Shown here one piece after another: positions 32,322 to 45,130 of a DNA stretch of 64,000 nt (positions within the stretch are counted from its first letter, which is position 1; each line of letters starts with the position of its first letter). The DNA is from Enchytraeus crypticus (lineage: Eukaryota > Annelida > Clitellata > Enchytraeida > Enchytraeidae): assembly GCA_905160935.1 (NCBI GenBank), contig CAJHZI010000417.1, positions 971,501 through 1,035,500 of the forward strand, read 5' to 3'. Made by a program: the position numbers and the translations under genes. The notes beneath the pieces are model-generated. The model made no database searches. It was given only the letters and a program-made list of their open reading frames with translations, and was not told the origin of the DNA.

Positions 32322-32460
32322 CAGTGGCGGATCCATGAATTTTGTAGGGGGCAAAATTTTTTGGACAGTGTACACATTTAATTTTTTGCTTAGGCCTACG
32401 CCTCGCCTTTTCCAGGACATGTGACGCAAGCAGAACAAATGCTGGGGGGCTCAAAACATT
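32322..32460 (+). mobile_element. hAT-like terminus (fragment)
   Basis: CAGTGGCGGATCCATGAATT with a following AGGGGGC is a common hAT 5' end. No matching right end or duplication was found; TTTAACCAATG at about 32866 may end a different copy. Confidence 0.35.
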
Positions 32461-32964
32461 TTTACTACTGCGCTCGGCTCCTCGGTGTTTCTTTTTTCCC
32501 TATCTTACCCTCACCTCCACTCATAACCGTACTAAAGTAGGGGTAAATCCTAAAATACCTAAAATCCTACATTGTTTTGGAAAAAAGTATGTTAATTTTT
32601 TCACCTCTGAAAAAACTTAGCGGCTCTAGACGAATTTGGGCTTTGGCTGGTTGCGCCAATGCTCCGGGACAGAGTTAATATTTTTTACTTTACTTTTTTA
32701 CTCTTATATAGTAGTTATAATAAAGTGGAAAGTGAGAACTATCGAAACGGTCCCAAATTTTCGGGCCTCCCTCCATTATACAGGGTCCTTAGTATGGGGG
32801 CCATATTTGACAAAATTTGAACTAGTGGAACTGAGTTCCCCCGCGTTTCCCTCCTCCTCCCTGTTTAACCAATGCTCCTACATAATATTTACACATTGCA
32901 CCAAACACAATAACAATATAATTTTAAAAATTTAGTCGGCCGACCTAAGGGGGGCCAATGTGTG

Positions 32965-33095
32965 TTGCTAATTAGGATAAGAAGATACTCGACCGCGGAT
33001 CAGTATGTGCGGGGTTCAAATCCTGTGCTCGCCTGTAACTGACATCGTTTTCGAGTGAGGAAATTGACGTTCACATTAGCTTTATTTTTTATGAC
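32965..33095 (+). mobile_element. SINE1, 5'-truncated
   Basis: Starts at AAGATACTCGACCGCGGATC and runs to the TTAGCTTTATTTTTT tail. Confidence 0.8.
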
Positions 33096-33727
33096 TTTCT
33101 CAGCCACTAATAACTGTTATACTTACTCATTCAGAAATGAAGCTGTATTATTACTAAGATTTTCGAGTGATGAGAGCTGTGGTTGTAACAGTTCTGTCTG
33201 TAGACCACGCGTCCCGCTGAGCAAGAGTCTTGATTGTGATTGGTTGATCTAAACTACCAACTCAGCTTCCTATTGGTGGAAGCATTAGGTGGTACAGTGC
33301 TACCACTGAGCCTTTGAAAACAAGCCAATCGTTTAGTTGCAGCCTTGAGCAAGCTGCTTAGCAATCAATGCTATGAGCAGAAGGCGAGGTGGACATTCAC
33401 TAAGGCAAGCTCAGAACGGGTGTAGAAGACAGTTGAAAAATCGACAATTAACTGCACTCCTTGCCCGTGGGCCAAAACATTAATAGGCCAATTAATACCA
33501 AAAATATAATTAATAATTCAACCAGTAATTATTCTGTGATCTTGGAAGATTTCTAACAAAAATCATTGGATAATATGAATGTACTGTTATACGGTTGACC
33601 ACTACTTTTGAGGTTGTTTTCTTTTGATTCAAAAGTGCCTGAGGTTGAAGACTACTTTAGTATATATAGCTCATATACGCCACTTATATAATGCAATACT
33701 TGTTGCCGTTGTCGTTAGAGTTATAGT

Positions 33728-33788
<61 letters not shown>

Positions 33789-33800
33789 CAAGAGAGAACT
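33728..33800. repeat. (GA)n microsatellite
   Basis: About 60 bp of pure GA. Nothing else is recognisable in 33100-33900. Confidence 0.9.
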
Positions 33801-33899
33801 TCCTAACTCTAAGTAGTTATATTTTATTTGCACTCTAGCCAGCTATAGCAGGAACTTTGAATTGCAAGTACTCATCTATTTGGAGACTAAGCTATAAGG

Positions 33900-34020
33900 T
33901 CAAGTTTAACGTCAGTTCCTGCTCGAACAGCATCATAATTATGTCAGTGATGCAGTGATCGAGCACTGGACTTGAACCCTGCACCTACTGATCCGCTGTC
34001 GAACAACTGTAGACAGCTAT
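33900..34020 (-). mobile_element. diverged SINE1 copy
   Basis: Antisense tail TTTAACGTCAGTTCCTGCTC, B box GGACTTGAACCC and TGATCCGCTGTCGA. Confidence 0.55.
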
Positions 34021-35250
34021 AACAGAAGCTCTGAATTGTAAGTACTCATCTATTTGTAGGCCTATAGTAACTGTAACTTTTTTACTGTACACGGCTAGTA
34101 AGAACACTTTAATTGTAGGCTAAGTATTCATTTATTTGTATTGTAGACAGCTAGTAGTAACTCTGTATTTGAAAGTATTCAGATAATTAATTCCAAGTTA
34201 GTCTCAATAAATGCTTGGTCAGGAACAATTTCTTACTCAAATCGACTATAATTAAATTTGCGAAATTTCTATTTTACAAAATAATGCTTGCGCACTATGA
34301 ACGGTAAAGATCACAAGCGCTGTCATTCAAAACATTTGCAAAGCATTTTGCAAGAAGTGGCACGAGATTATTCTTTCAACGCATAGCCAACTCTTCAGCT
34401 CATCATCGATTTACAAGTTACTATTATTATAAAGGTCTTACAGTTTACATTTTACCGAACACTCGCGTAGTTTCTAGCTGACAAAATAAGATTTTTAATC
34501 TAGTTTCTCCTTGTCTTTCTCTACTCAATATAAGAAAAAGTACTAAACATATTCTTTATTATTATTAAGTATATTTCACACTCTAGATACTGTATCTACA
34601 TATGTAGATTAAAGATATCATTATTAGTTAAAGCTTGTATTATAGTATCATTATGAAAGTCTACTTGGAAATTGTTGGTTTTGTTAGGGTTTTTGGTCGT
34701 AACTGTTTGAATTATTTTGGATTTTTGAAGTTCAGCTTTGTAATTTCTATTTAAAAAATTTCGAAGTGAACTTCCTTCACGTTAGACAAAAGATTTGATC
34801 ACTTGCAGTTAAACAGCATGGCACGGATTCAAGTCACTGACAGACAGTTCCTAAAGAACAGTGATCAAGAAACAAAGATTAAACCTATCTATCCAAGTAT
34901 TTGATTGATTTTCACTTATTCCTCTCCAAAGTTTTTAATTATTTCAAGTAGTAAATAATGTAAATATAAAGATGTAGATAAGTCTTTTCTCTTCGTTAAC
35001 GCGATAGCTTATATTTCTACAAACTTCTGTGGCAGTTTTGTTGCAGTGAAGACTCAACCACTGGCAGGGAGTTCAAATCTCAATGTGTACAGCCACATTA
35101 TTTTCATATGCTCAATAAAAATTGATAACTGAAATCACACGTATCACGGTTAAATTAGCCAGGAGGAAAACTGGACTAGTAAAGAGCGCCTAAACGAAAA
35201 CAATCTGCGTTGAGCGTTGTAGTAAATATTCATAAGAAAAAATGTTACAA
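34021..35250. other. intergenic, no gene recognised
   Basis: AT-rich unique sequence with no recognised repeat. Confidence 0.4.
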
Positions 35251-35272
35251 ACTCAACTCAACTTTATTCAGA

Positions 35273-35278
35273 CAATTA
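35273..35278 (-). promoter_or_regulatory. candidate AATAAA polyadenylation signal for ACBP
   Basis: TTTATT on the plus strand (AATAAA on minus) lies 1.5 kb past the ACBP stop. The interval 35280-36770 is free of recognised mobile elements, as a long 3' UTR would be. Inference only. Confidence 0.35.
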
Positions 35279-36770
35279 TATATGGCAATGAAAAACAAGC
35301 CGTTTGAAGCCGTTTGCTCCAGCAAGTAGTAGAAATATACTTAAACAACATACATGGAAGAAACCTGTTACTAAAGAAACAAAAACAGCACAAGTTGATA
35401 CCACAGAATTTGGATGAAATTACAACATGCACAGTAATCAATCAATACAGAACGAAATGAAATTATATGAACTGTCTGTCACCTATATATATTCAACAAA
35501 ACGATACTCTAACCGTCAAACATTTGGAATCTTAACAAGCCTCTAGAAAATCTTCTAGCTTAACTTAGCTTTTCCAGTGCTAACAATCCATTAGCAAGTT
35601 AACAACATAAACAATTGAATCAAACAGTTTCATAGGCAATAGTGTTGCACAGTGCTCTGTCTTATTGTGCATATGCTCTTAATGCTATTACCATATCTGC
35701 TAGGAATATAAAAACTACCTTAAGACCGCGGGTTCAATCTCATTCAGACATAATTTCATACATAGCTTGCAACTTAGCTTTATAGATTTGTGTAGAAATA
35801 TCAGCAAGTCACTTGTTGATTAAGTTCTGATATCAGTTAGCCTAAAGTTGCAGTTGGTGTTTCTAACAACATCATAGCATTAGAGCGATACCGGAATGTA
35901 CTGATCAACACAAATGTAACTTAGCATTCAACGGGCACTAAAACACTGCTAAGTACAAGCCATTGTAATGTAATAGCAAAAAATCAAGGATTAACAAACA
36001 GACAACTATGATTACAGTTTTACATTGGTACACTGGTACACAAATATTTTCATAACACAGTGTTTATTTAACATAATTCACCCCTAAGAAGAGGTCTAGG
36101 GCTCAAGGTGGACTGATCAATGTCAGATCATGCTAATACTTGTGAACTGAACGAGTATTTGTATTCAGTATGAGCAAATCCATGTAGTATACACAATACT
36201 TCATGTAATGAATGATGAATGTGCCATCAATTTGTTCATATTGCAACAATTACCAAATAAATATAAACATGTGAATACATGAATTTTAAGAAAATTAGTG
36301 ACATGCAACTAAATTAGAATTAGACAGTTAAAAGTGCAGCACTACTATTATATTATTTAACTATTCATATTATATTTGGCAGTTATAATCACTTAGCTGT
36401 CTGCGTACAAAAAATTGCCAATGACTGAATGCTGACAAGTGCAGCAGATTATATAATTATAGTGTAACTCATCTAAAATTAGTGCAGTTACGACTGTCCT
36501 ACTAGAGCCCTGCTGCAATAAAATGCCATATCTTAAGCTTTACATTACCTAGTAGCAATGAATACGAAAATAGTCTGTGTAGCAAGTATATTTCTGCTAT
36601 CAAAATGAGCAACCTGACTAAGAAGCAGTATCAGATAAATTTAGCATTACATCAGTACAAGCTGTGCTACATCACTACACAACAGCTGTTCACAGTAGCA
36701 CAAGCTGTGCTACAAGAGATGAGCAGCAGTGCACAGCTGTTCAAGGCTGCTCAGCTCACACAGCTGCTGT

Positions 36771-36847
36771 TTACTGGAGCCCATAGGTTTCAATGAGTCG
36801 CTTCACTACAGCTATGTACTGCTGTTCTGCATCATCCTTCGACAAAC
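36771..36847 (-). CDS. acyl-CoA-binding protein, last exon
   Basis: Acceptor TGTACAG. The first base pair completes Gly from exon 3; it reads LSKDDAEQQYIAVVKRLIET then YGLQ and stop, matching [22 protein letters not shown] of human ACBP. This is the fourth helix of the bundle. Confidence 0.92.
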
Positions 36848-36904
36848 CTGTACACACAACACGTTTATAAACAATGAGTGTACAGGTACACACTGCATGT
36901 ATAA

Positions 36905-37180
36905 CAATAGTAATAATAATAACCTCCGACAATTATAGTGATATCATGGCCGGTGTCCGGTCTTCGAGACCACTTTACATGTTCCATAGCAGGTTATTAT
37001 TAATTCTCTCCATGGTTAATCATATCTTTGCTATTGATAGCGCCAATACAATCTCCGATACAAGATTAACCTTCCGTGAGCCCAAGGAGATATCCATCAC
37101 TACTTGACTGATCTGGGCTATGAACCTGGGCCACTTGTATCCGAGGCAAACATTCTAACCATTACGCCATATCCCCTCCC
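36905..37180 (-). mobile_element. SINE2 (tRNA-derived), minus orientation, in ACBP intron
   Basis: About 275 bp. The minus strand begins GGGGATATGGCGTAATGG with A box and later GGTTCATAGCCC (B-box position), and ends in (TTA)n. Same family as 45430 and 59080. Confidence 0.85.
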
Positions 37181-38029
37181 CAAAACATGAAAATAAAGTA
37201 TGAGAGAGTAATTGTACTTTACTTGTTTAAATCTCATACACACTTTTATCACTACTAATTTTCAAGAGAGTGCTATACTGACATATTGACTTTCTCTTAA
37301 TAAAAACTTGCGAAACGATTTAGGAGTAGAGTAGTGCTTTCAATTTAAAATATTACATAAACAAAATCTGTCAAGCTAATAATTACTCATTTACAGATTT
37401 TGCTAGCCTGTTGGACATACAGATATACTCTAACACAAATTACTATGAAATACAACATAAATTAATATTAATTAGCAAGTCAGAAGAACAGTCAGAATTT
37501 TTTGAAGTGGGCCTGAAAGAAAGGAGAGTTGATCTTCCTATAACCTTATCTCAGTTGACTGTCAAACAGCAAAACCATGACATTCTTCTTCTAAATAATT
37601 CCATCATTTGTCTAACATCCATCCTTTGCCTTGGTCTTCCTCTATAACTCTTTCCCTGTATTCTCCATTAAATTACACCAATCAGCTCCCATAATATCAT
37701 CTCTGTCCCCTAATGACCTATTCATTCATTCATGCAATCAATCAATCAATCAGTCAATTAATCATTAGTTAAATATCAACTCCCTTTCAATACTTCTCAG
37801 TAGCATTAACTATATTGTAAGCTAAATTGAATGTTAAGATCTATTTCTGCACCAAGATGGATTACTTCTGTCTAGTTGTTGCTCAATGTTGCCAGTGATG
37901 ATTGTAGCACTCTAATTGTTGTTGTTATTATTATTATTAGTACTTAAAACAAACGCCTCCTGCTTAATGTGCAACCGTGCTAAATGGATCATTCCACAGG
38001 TACATTTGATATATAATAATGGTAATCAT

Positions 38030-38145
38030 TATCATCATCATCATCATCTTCCCTTGAATCCCAGTTCAACCAAGATCAGGATACGAATAGACTCAAATCC
38101 TCTCTGTCCCACATCACATCATCAGTAGATCCCCTATTTGTGACT
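38030..38145 (-). mobile_element. SINE3 fragment, minus orientation
   Basis: (ATC)n then CTTCCCTTGAATCCCAGTTC, as in 1730. Confidence 0.7.
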
Positions 38146-38256
38146 TTTCTACAATAATGGTAATATTTAAGAATAAGTAGTTCCGAGTACAACTAATGCC
38201 AATAACAACATGACTGACTAACAGACTCTGATTAAACAAAACAAAAGAGAGCCAAC

Positions 38257-38319
38257 CTTTTCTCTTGCTCCACTCGTCCCATTTTGCTTTACCGGCAAAA
38301 TCTGTGAAACCAGGGCGAG
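38257..38319 (-). CDS. acyl-CoA-binding protein, third coding exon of the domain (63 nt)
   Basis: Acceptor GTGTGCAG, donor AAAAG|GTTGGC. Encodes RPGFTDFAGKAKWDEWSKRK, matching [20 protein letters not shown] of human DBI; the exon length is identical. It holds the KAKWDAW acyl-CoA contact motif. Confidence 0.95.
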
Positions 38320-38496
38320 CTGCACACACACATAATCATTAATTATAGGTAGAAATAAATAAATCAATAACTATAATTCTCCTCAATAAATTTTAGAGGC
38401 ACTTTTATGAGTACAGAAAAAGAAATATAGCGACCACAATGCTGAAAAGTGGCAACATCTGAGCAGCTTAGTTATGTAAACATGCATTAGGAAATT

Positions 38497-38560
38497 AAAG
38501 CTGGTAAAGCTAACATTAATGGCAGTTTCCTCACTAGAAAGTGATGTCAATGATTAACAT
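38497..38560 (-). mobile_element. SINE1 3' end fragment
   Basis: AAAGCTGGTAAAGCTAACAT to GAAAGTGATGTCAATGA. Confidence 0.6.
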
Positions 38561-38939
38561 TAGCAAATTAGCCATTAAAGAATATTTTATTTTCGTAGAT
38601 GGTGTAGAAGTAGGATAAAACAAAAAGAATGAATTTTAAATTATTATATTTTAATGAAATTTAATTTGCCATAGCAAGTTCAACATTTACTGTACTAGTG
38701 TTCTAAATTGTCAATACATTAATATCCTAACAGTTCCTGGGAAGTAAATACCAGTTGATACTTTTTAGACTAATCTTAGAGCATCATAAGCAGGTTTAAA
38801 ATATACATGTTTAATTAATGTGGACTCAGCAACACTAAACTACTGCCTATCACTGGGCACCTGTCTAACCAAATTCTGAACCATGAATTATCTACACATC
38901 AATTCCAATGAAGTAAGTTCAATAGCTAGAATATCTGAA

Positions 38940-39240
38940 GAGAAATATCTGCGACCATCAACACTAGCACACTAACATCAAGAAATCATATCAATACATA
39001 GCATCACAAGTAGCATCAATACATAGCATCACAATTTAATATCAATGCTAGTGTCAACACTAGCAAGAATGCTAGCATTTACACTAGTATCAACAAATAG
39101 TATTAATACCAACATTAGTATCGCAATTAGCATCAACAGATAGTGCTAAGTTAAAAAATATTATTCATGATAGCATCAATAAATTGCATTAGAAGATAGC
39201 AACCTCACTAGCATCTACAGATACACAAACATACAGCACA
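38940..39240. repeat. degenerate TAGCATCAATA-type repeats
   Basis: Loose repeats of TAGCATCAACA, ACTAGCA and CATCACAA in the intron after ACBP exon 2; period irregular. Confidence 0.5.
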
Positions 39241-39354
39241 ACACTAGCCAGTTGAATGATCATCAGGCCATTGTTATCATATTTGTTGAGAATACAGATG
39301 CTCACAGTAAACACTGTTGTTACATTACACACAAGATTGCATATTACTACTAAC

Positions 39355-39472
39355 AAGTGTTTACGTCTCCAACGGTCGCCTGCTTGTAGTAACTGTAGAC
39401 CTCCAACATCTCGGGGTCGCTTGGCTTCTTCACCAGCTTCTTAACATCCTCAGCCGCCTTCAAAAATTCAGC
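39355..39472 (-). CDS. acyl-CoA-binding protein, first exon of the domain (118 nt)
   Basis: ACBP is a small cytosolic four-helix protein that binds long-chain acyl-CoA esters. This exon reads [20 protein letters not shown] then [19 protein letters not shown], matching [20 protein letters not shown] and [14 protein letters not shown] of human DBI. Length 118 equals the vertebrate exon and the phase matches (donor ACTT|GTTAGT). The acceptor TTTGAAG is weak and (AAC)n-flanked. The short exon with the start codon is not identified. Confidence 0.93.
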
Positions 39473-39829
39473 CTTCAAACAACAACAACAAGAACTACAA
39501 GACATTGCACAGATACTGCTGGCACACTGGGGCAAATATACCTTACACTCCCTTCTAGTGAAACCTATACCAATGATACTGTTTCAATGATACTCATTGA
39601 AACTCGACCGTACTATGGTACAATTTAGTATAACATATCTTCACCAGAATGCACATGAACATGATATTTCCATGTACCACAAGAAGCAACTTTAAATAAA
39701 TAAATCTAAGAATAAATATAATATAACTCAGACAACAAACGGAAAATCTTAGAAATCTCAATAAAATCAGTTCAAGAAGGATATGAGGCTTTCTTCGCTT
39801 CAAGCCAATACAACACCTCAAATTTAGAA

Positions 39830-39888
<59 letters not shown>

Positions 39889-40054
39889 TATATACATAAT
39901 ATTATATTTTATACACACACACATTATATATACTGTTTATATAAATATGTGTATATATATATATGTGTATATATAAATATGTGTATATATATATATAATA
40001 TATATATATATATATAACATGTTATATATATATATATATATATGTAACATTGTG

Positions 40055-40091
<37 letters not shown>

Positions 40092-40123
40092 CGTACACAC
40101 ATTATATACATGTATATGTATAC

Positions 40124-40178
<55 letters not shown>

Positions 40179-40195
40179 TATAATATATACACAAT
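39830..40195. repeat. compound (TA)n/(TATG)n microsatellite
   Basis: About 365 bp of TA with GTA, CA and ACATG interruptions. Confidence 0.95.
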
Positions 40196-40494
40196 GTACA
40201 TATATACATACTTACACTTATACACACACAGGAATAGTTATAATATATTATATTATTATATAAATTATATCATAACAAGTAATCAAACTTACACTGGACA
40301 TTATGAAGATTTTAATAAATTCACTGAGCAGGAGCACGGTGTGTACAGAATATCTCCAAGACTAAATGCTGTCAAGTATTATATAACTACAATAAAAAAT
40401 TCAAAAGGTTATGATTAAACAATTGTACATAACTACATGTGTCATGATATGCATCTCTTTTTAAACACTTAAACACTTCTTTAAACCCCGTTCT

Positions 40495-40610
40495 ACCTAA
40501 AGCTGAGCCAAGTTTAACGTTAGTTTCAAGTTTGGAAAGCATCAGAGATGGAAGAGCACTATATTTGAACCCAGTCAACATCTTTTTATTCTGCAGTTGG
40601 ACAAATAACC
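40495..40610 (-). mobile_element. diverged SINE1-like copy
   Basis: AAGTTTAACGTTAGTTTCAA tail and TATTTGAACCCAG B-box position; heavily degraded. Confidence 0.4.
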
Positions 40611-40899
40611 AATATGCTAGCCATTGATAACTTTGCCAATGCCATAGAACATACAGAGAGTAGAAAATATATAAATAATACTAAGCAAGTAAAGTATTCT
40701 GATTTAATAGCTTTACAATACCTAAAAACACTTAATGTCAGTTACAATCAGATTGAAATACTCAGAACAAACTTTGGGAAATTTAGGCTAAAACAGATCT
40801 TACTTTAGTAGCAATCATAAAATAGAACTAAACATGATAATTTAAGCATTTTTGATCAAATTTTTGATTTAGGCTATTTTGTAATGAGCTTAACATTCC

Positions 40900-41035
40900 T
40901 ACCAAAGGTGGGATTTCTTACTAATATATTATTATGAAGAGACTGCATGGTGGGATTTCTTACTAATATATTATCATGAAGAGACTGCATGGTGGAATTT
41001 CTTACTAATATATTATTATGAAGAGACTGCATGTC
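40900..41035. repeat. 45-bp minisatellite, 3 copies
   Basis: Unit GGTGGGATTTCTTACTAATA, TATTATTATGAAGAGACTGC, ATG. Recent, few differences. Confidence 0.9.
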
Positions 41036-41039
41036 TATT

Positions 41040-41320
41040 CTTTCTCTGTCTCTCTCTCTCTCTCTCTTTCTAGTGTTCTGCAAAGTGGAAAGTCCAAGGT
41101 ACATATTCATACTCAGGCTGCTTTCGTGTTCCAATTATAGCACTACAAAGATCAAAGTTGAATCCTTCAGAAAAGACTATGACTCAACTATACCTTAAGT
41201 AAGTTTAAAGCTTCGGAAAAGTATGGCTTCTGAGATGGTTTCCCGTCATTTCCCTCAGTTTTTGCTTTGTCGCCTCTTATGATACGTGAAGGTAATGGTT
41301 GGTCTATTAATAATGGTTAA
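41040..41320 (-). mobile_element. SINE4 copy, minus orientation, with (CT)n tail
   Basis: (CT)n, then CTAGTGTTCTGCAAAGTGG, TTGAATCCTTCAGAAAAGAC and GGCTTCTGAGATGGTTTCCC; the head is missing or diverged after 41310. Confidence 0.7.
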
Positions 41321-41464
41321 AATCTTCAGTGTCCAGGTCAAAACATGAAAGACAGACATGACATTTGTACTATGGATACAAATTTAAAAACATTATGAAT
41401 ATTAACATTAATCACAATATTTTAACCAAAGCTGCATAAATGTAAGATAAATATTCTAAAACTC

Positions 41465-42155
41465 TCTCTTTGTGCACTGCCTACTGGCCGGTTCATAGTA
41501 TATAAGTGTTTTCCATTTTCCTCTTTGATTCCATATATGATAAGATTTTTCAATCATCTAACATACCTAATCTTGATCAGTATCTACTTCTCTTTCCTTC
41601 CACTCTACCTTCTATGACCTCCTTAGTAAACTATCTCCCGTTAGAATGTGTCCTATCCAATTCAAGATTCCTATTTCTTCTAGTATTTATCAACTGTCTA
41701 TCTGTACCTGCTCTCTTCAAGACTTCTTCATTTGTAACTTTTTGGGTTCAGCTAATCTTTTCCACTCTTCTCCATATCCACATTTCCAATGCTTCTAATT
41801 TCCTGACATCTTCCGAGAGGAACCACAGATTCAGACATTCAGTTTATGGGCTTGGTTGATAGGCCACATCTTCCTTAATGTCCAATTGTCCATGTTTCAC
41901 ACACGTATAATAGTGCAGTCCATTCCAAAGTTTAGACTAGCTTTGTATTTTTCTTTAGACATTTTCTTAAGAGTATTTTCCTATTACCCAATGTCTCTTG
42001 TGCTTCAGCAATCCTAGTGAATATTTCAGTCTTACATTTCCCATAATCTGTTATGGCATGACCTAGATATTTGAAACTCCTTACTTGTTCAAAACTCCTA
42101 TAATTTGTGATTTTGCCTTTACCTTCTATCCTGGGACACTCTCATTTACTCAAAC
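41465..42155 (-). mobile_element. old LINE-A copy
   Basis: Diverged antisense LINE-A 3' region from TGTGCACTGCCTACTGGCCG to TTTGTGATTTTGCCTTTACC, with small rearrangements near 41820. Confidence 0.75.
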
Positions 42156-43075
42156 AGCCACTAAAAACCGTTACTTATAATGAATAAACTGACCATATTG
42201 TTAACATTTCTATAAATTTCCGAGATAATACACGGATAAAGTTAAAGCCTTAGAAAAAATATGAAAGCTTGACAGTACATTTTGAAATTCGGTAATTAAA
42301 AATATTTTAAACAATGCTCAGTACGGTAGAGCATGATATATAACAGAAATATCAATTAGCACCGGTATTTATTAATTAATCAATTAGATAATGAGCTTAA
42401 TTAACACGCTATCACAATTTAATCGTTCTCTTTAGTGAACTCTGCACTGCTAAGTCTTGTTTTTGATCTTAAATACACTGCTGCCATGACATACAGCGAA
42501 AGAATTCGGAGTATATTTTAAATTCGTTTTTCATTTCTTTCATTCTATTTCCCAGTCCCACAAGAAACCTTGAAGAAGGCACCCTACTCACAGGACTTTG
42601 CATACATACTTTCGTCACAATGAATGAAGTTTACCTAATGATAATAATTATTATTATAATAAATGATTTAAATAATTTAGAATGTCTTAATAGCGTAAGG
42701 GTAACGTCATGAAATTTTAAATGACAGATCCTGAGGTGAACTGAACTCTCGTGGATTCGAATCCCGGCCGCGATAATCTGAGAGTAAAATCTCGGACATT
42801 CACTGGACTGGTTACACGGAAAATGGAATAAAATGCCTAACGGTTTAAACATGTGGTATTAAAAAGTGATAGATATCAACATAGTTGATCATTTCACTAT
42901 AGTGCGTGTTTTACTTTAAAGCTTTGCTTAAAGAGAACGCATTGCTTACAAGGTTGCCTGACCTACAAGTCTAGAGCTATCACTATCCCGGGCAAAAATA
43001 CATGTCCCACTTACTACAAGTGCGACGGCCTTCCTCGATACAGTCATCTACTAGGTCCTCAAAGTTAATTACTCT
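42156..43075. other. intergenic; possible tRNA-derived SINE at 42690-42840
   Basis: Mostly unique. ATAGCGTAAGGGTAACG and GGATTCGAATCCCGGC at 42690-42770 resemble A and B boxes of a tRNA-derived repeat; parts recur, diverged, near 43860-43950. Confidence 0.35.
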
Positions 43076-43079
43076 AGGG

Positions 43080-43295
43080 CCACCTAGCATTCCTTCTCGC
43101 AGCAATTAAGCTCTCCAAGCGCTCATTCCAGCACACTGCTCTGGAATTCTCTTCCTTGCACTTTGGGCAGCCCCCCCATCTTCTCGTGATCATCCTTTCC
43201 TTCTGTATGAACAGTTTTATAGACGGTTGAAGGTTTTTCTCTTTGACCTCTCCTATTCAACCAGTTCACAGGAACTGAGACCAACACGTAAACCT
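43080..43295 (+). mobile_element. LINE-C-like C-terminal fragment
   Basis: Plus strand contains a broken LLWNSLPCTLGSPPIF stretch, resembling TIWDSLPANLRSC near the end of the LINE-C reverse transcriptase at 60000. Degraded. Confidence 0.5.
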
Positions 43296-43318
43296 CCATT
43301 CCACTAGTACGTACGTAC

Positions 43319-43510
43319 CTTCCTCGGACTGACTTCCCGGATTTTGGCTTGCACCGTTTTTGGACCCCACACTCTGCTCATCAGACTGGATTTGGTACCA
43401 TACAGCTCAATGTTGTCATGGACGACTGTAGCACAATTCTGTTGTGGTTGGTTGTGGAAAGCACTGTTCCACAGGCCTGGATTTACTTCCGTGATGACCT
43501 TGAGCCTGAC
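43319..43510 (-). CDS. coding exon of unknown identity (64 codons)
   Basis: On the minus strand this is open between acceptor ATCTAAAG and donor AGGAAG|GTACGT, phase 0 to phase 0. It reads VRLKVITEVNPGLWNSAFHN, QPQQNCATVVHDNIELYGTK and SSLMSRVWGPKTVQAKIREV, a normal globular composition unlike the repeats around it. The family is not recognised. It ends in phase 0, as required before the ACBP exon at 39472, so it could be an upstream exon of that transcript or belong to another gene. The plus-strand frame is also open but looks less protein-like. Confidence 0.5.
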
Positions 43511-44980
43511 CTTTAGATGTGAGTAACAATATATTTGTTTGTTTTTATATTTATATTTCAATTAGCAGTAAGTCTAAATACCTTAATACTCATGATAGTC
43601 TTAGTTTAGTAGTATTTATATTTCATGAAGAAACTTATAGGTTCTGATTGTCTTAAATGTTTGAGCGATGTTCAGAGCTTCGAGTATTATTGAAGATGGT
43701 TATAGCAGGATCAGAGTTCCATTCTCATCTTCCTGGAAAATGCCTGGAGTTTGTTGGTCATGAAAATAATGTTGGATTTTTTCCTTATATACAATTTTTC
43801 GCTGAACTTACGTTTTTACGTATGTTAAAATGGTGTTCAGTGGATAGAGCGTCAAAAGAAGTTCTGAAATTTAAATGGCGATCCTGAGATGTACTGAAAT
43901 GCCATGATTCCTGGGAGCTGATCGGAGAGTAAAATGTTGAACAATCTCGGAATCGATACTTGAGTAATTGATTAGCTCCATATTTTATGACGTCCAAATA
44001 TACATTAATCGGCGGTTTTATTGAGTGGTTAGCCACTTTTCTATTTTATTAATGCCATTGTATGACATTTCAATATTCGTAAGTTGGTTAACACTAGTTG
44101 TGGACTGGGTCTTTGTCGACTTGATAACTTAACATTCCCTTTTTGCATTTTATGAACCTTTTTCGACTGGTAACTTTGAGTTCATTTGGTAAAATTATAT
44201 TTCCAAAAACTCTAGCTTTAGTGCTTTGCCATTGGCTACTGATCTAACAGCTCATTGAAATTTTCTAAGGTATATTTTATGTGAGTTGATGTGCTAGCCA
44301 GTAGCATAACACAAAAGCTTTGACTTCTTGGAATTCTAACCTCACCGACTTAATTTGAAGTTGAGGGTCTAAAAAGTTCATAAAACAAAATTTAAGATGA
44401 TTTTTAAGTTATGACTGCGACCAAGACCCAAGCCATAACTAGAAATCGGTAACTTTTTTAGATGAGCCATAAAATTAGATACTAGTTACACATTTATAAA
44501 TACATTAACAAAGAAGTTAAACCATAGGCTAGATAAGAAGAGAATGGGCATTTACGATCAATGGTATGATATAATTTTTGTTTAAGCATAGAATTATAAG
44601 TTCATCTTGACCGCTGTTGGCTCAGAGCTTAATTGTAGCAGACTTCCAGGACTTAGAGGTGTTAATATTGCATATATCGTCATAAATACGGATTTGAACT
44701 TATACTTCTGTAAGTTATTCGCAGATTAAACCTTCGTTCTCAAATTTTTTACCTAAAGCACAAGTTATACCATCAATATTGAAAGTGACAGTTCTCACCA
44801 TTAACCTTCCTTTCACTCTGGAATATATACATAAGTATTTGACATTGATATTTACTTAATTTTCGTGTTTACTGGGTAGATAAATTGTATTACTCTGTAA
44901 TAGTTGTGTTGATGGAGAGTAATTGTTGGAATATCACTCACACTACGAGAGTAGTCATGAAATAGAGGGGGTTAATTGGG
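43511..44980. other. intergenic, no gene recognised
   Basis: AT-rich unique sequence apart from the possible SINE remnant near 43860-43950. Confidence 0.4.
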
Positions 44981-44984
44981 GGGA

Positions 44985-45130
44985 AAGGGAAGAGAGTTGG
45001 AGGAAGACTGAGACATGGGATGCTGGATGATCTGATAGCAAATTCATATACTGAGATGAAAAGGAAGGCTGAGGGTAGAATAGGTTGGAAGAGTTATATG
45101 CCATAGACCAGCAGTGCACTAGAAGAAGAA
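44985..45130 (+). mobile_element. LINE-A 3' end, diverged
   Basis: AGAGTTGGAGGAAGACTGAG, ATGAAAAGGAAGGCTGAGG and CAGCAGTGCACTAGAAGAAG match the LINE-A 3' end at 56080-56200. Confidence 0.7.

Noticed and set aside
43344-43526. Plus-strand frame opposite the unknown exon
   Set aside because: Less protein-like composition and no good acceptor; the minus strand has GTACGT donor and better residues.
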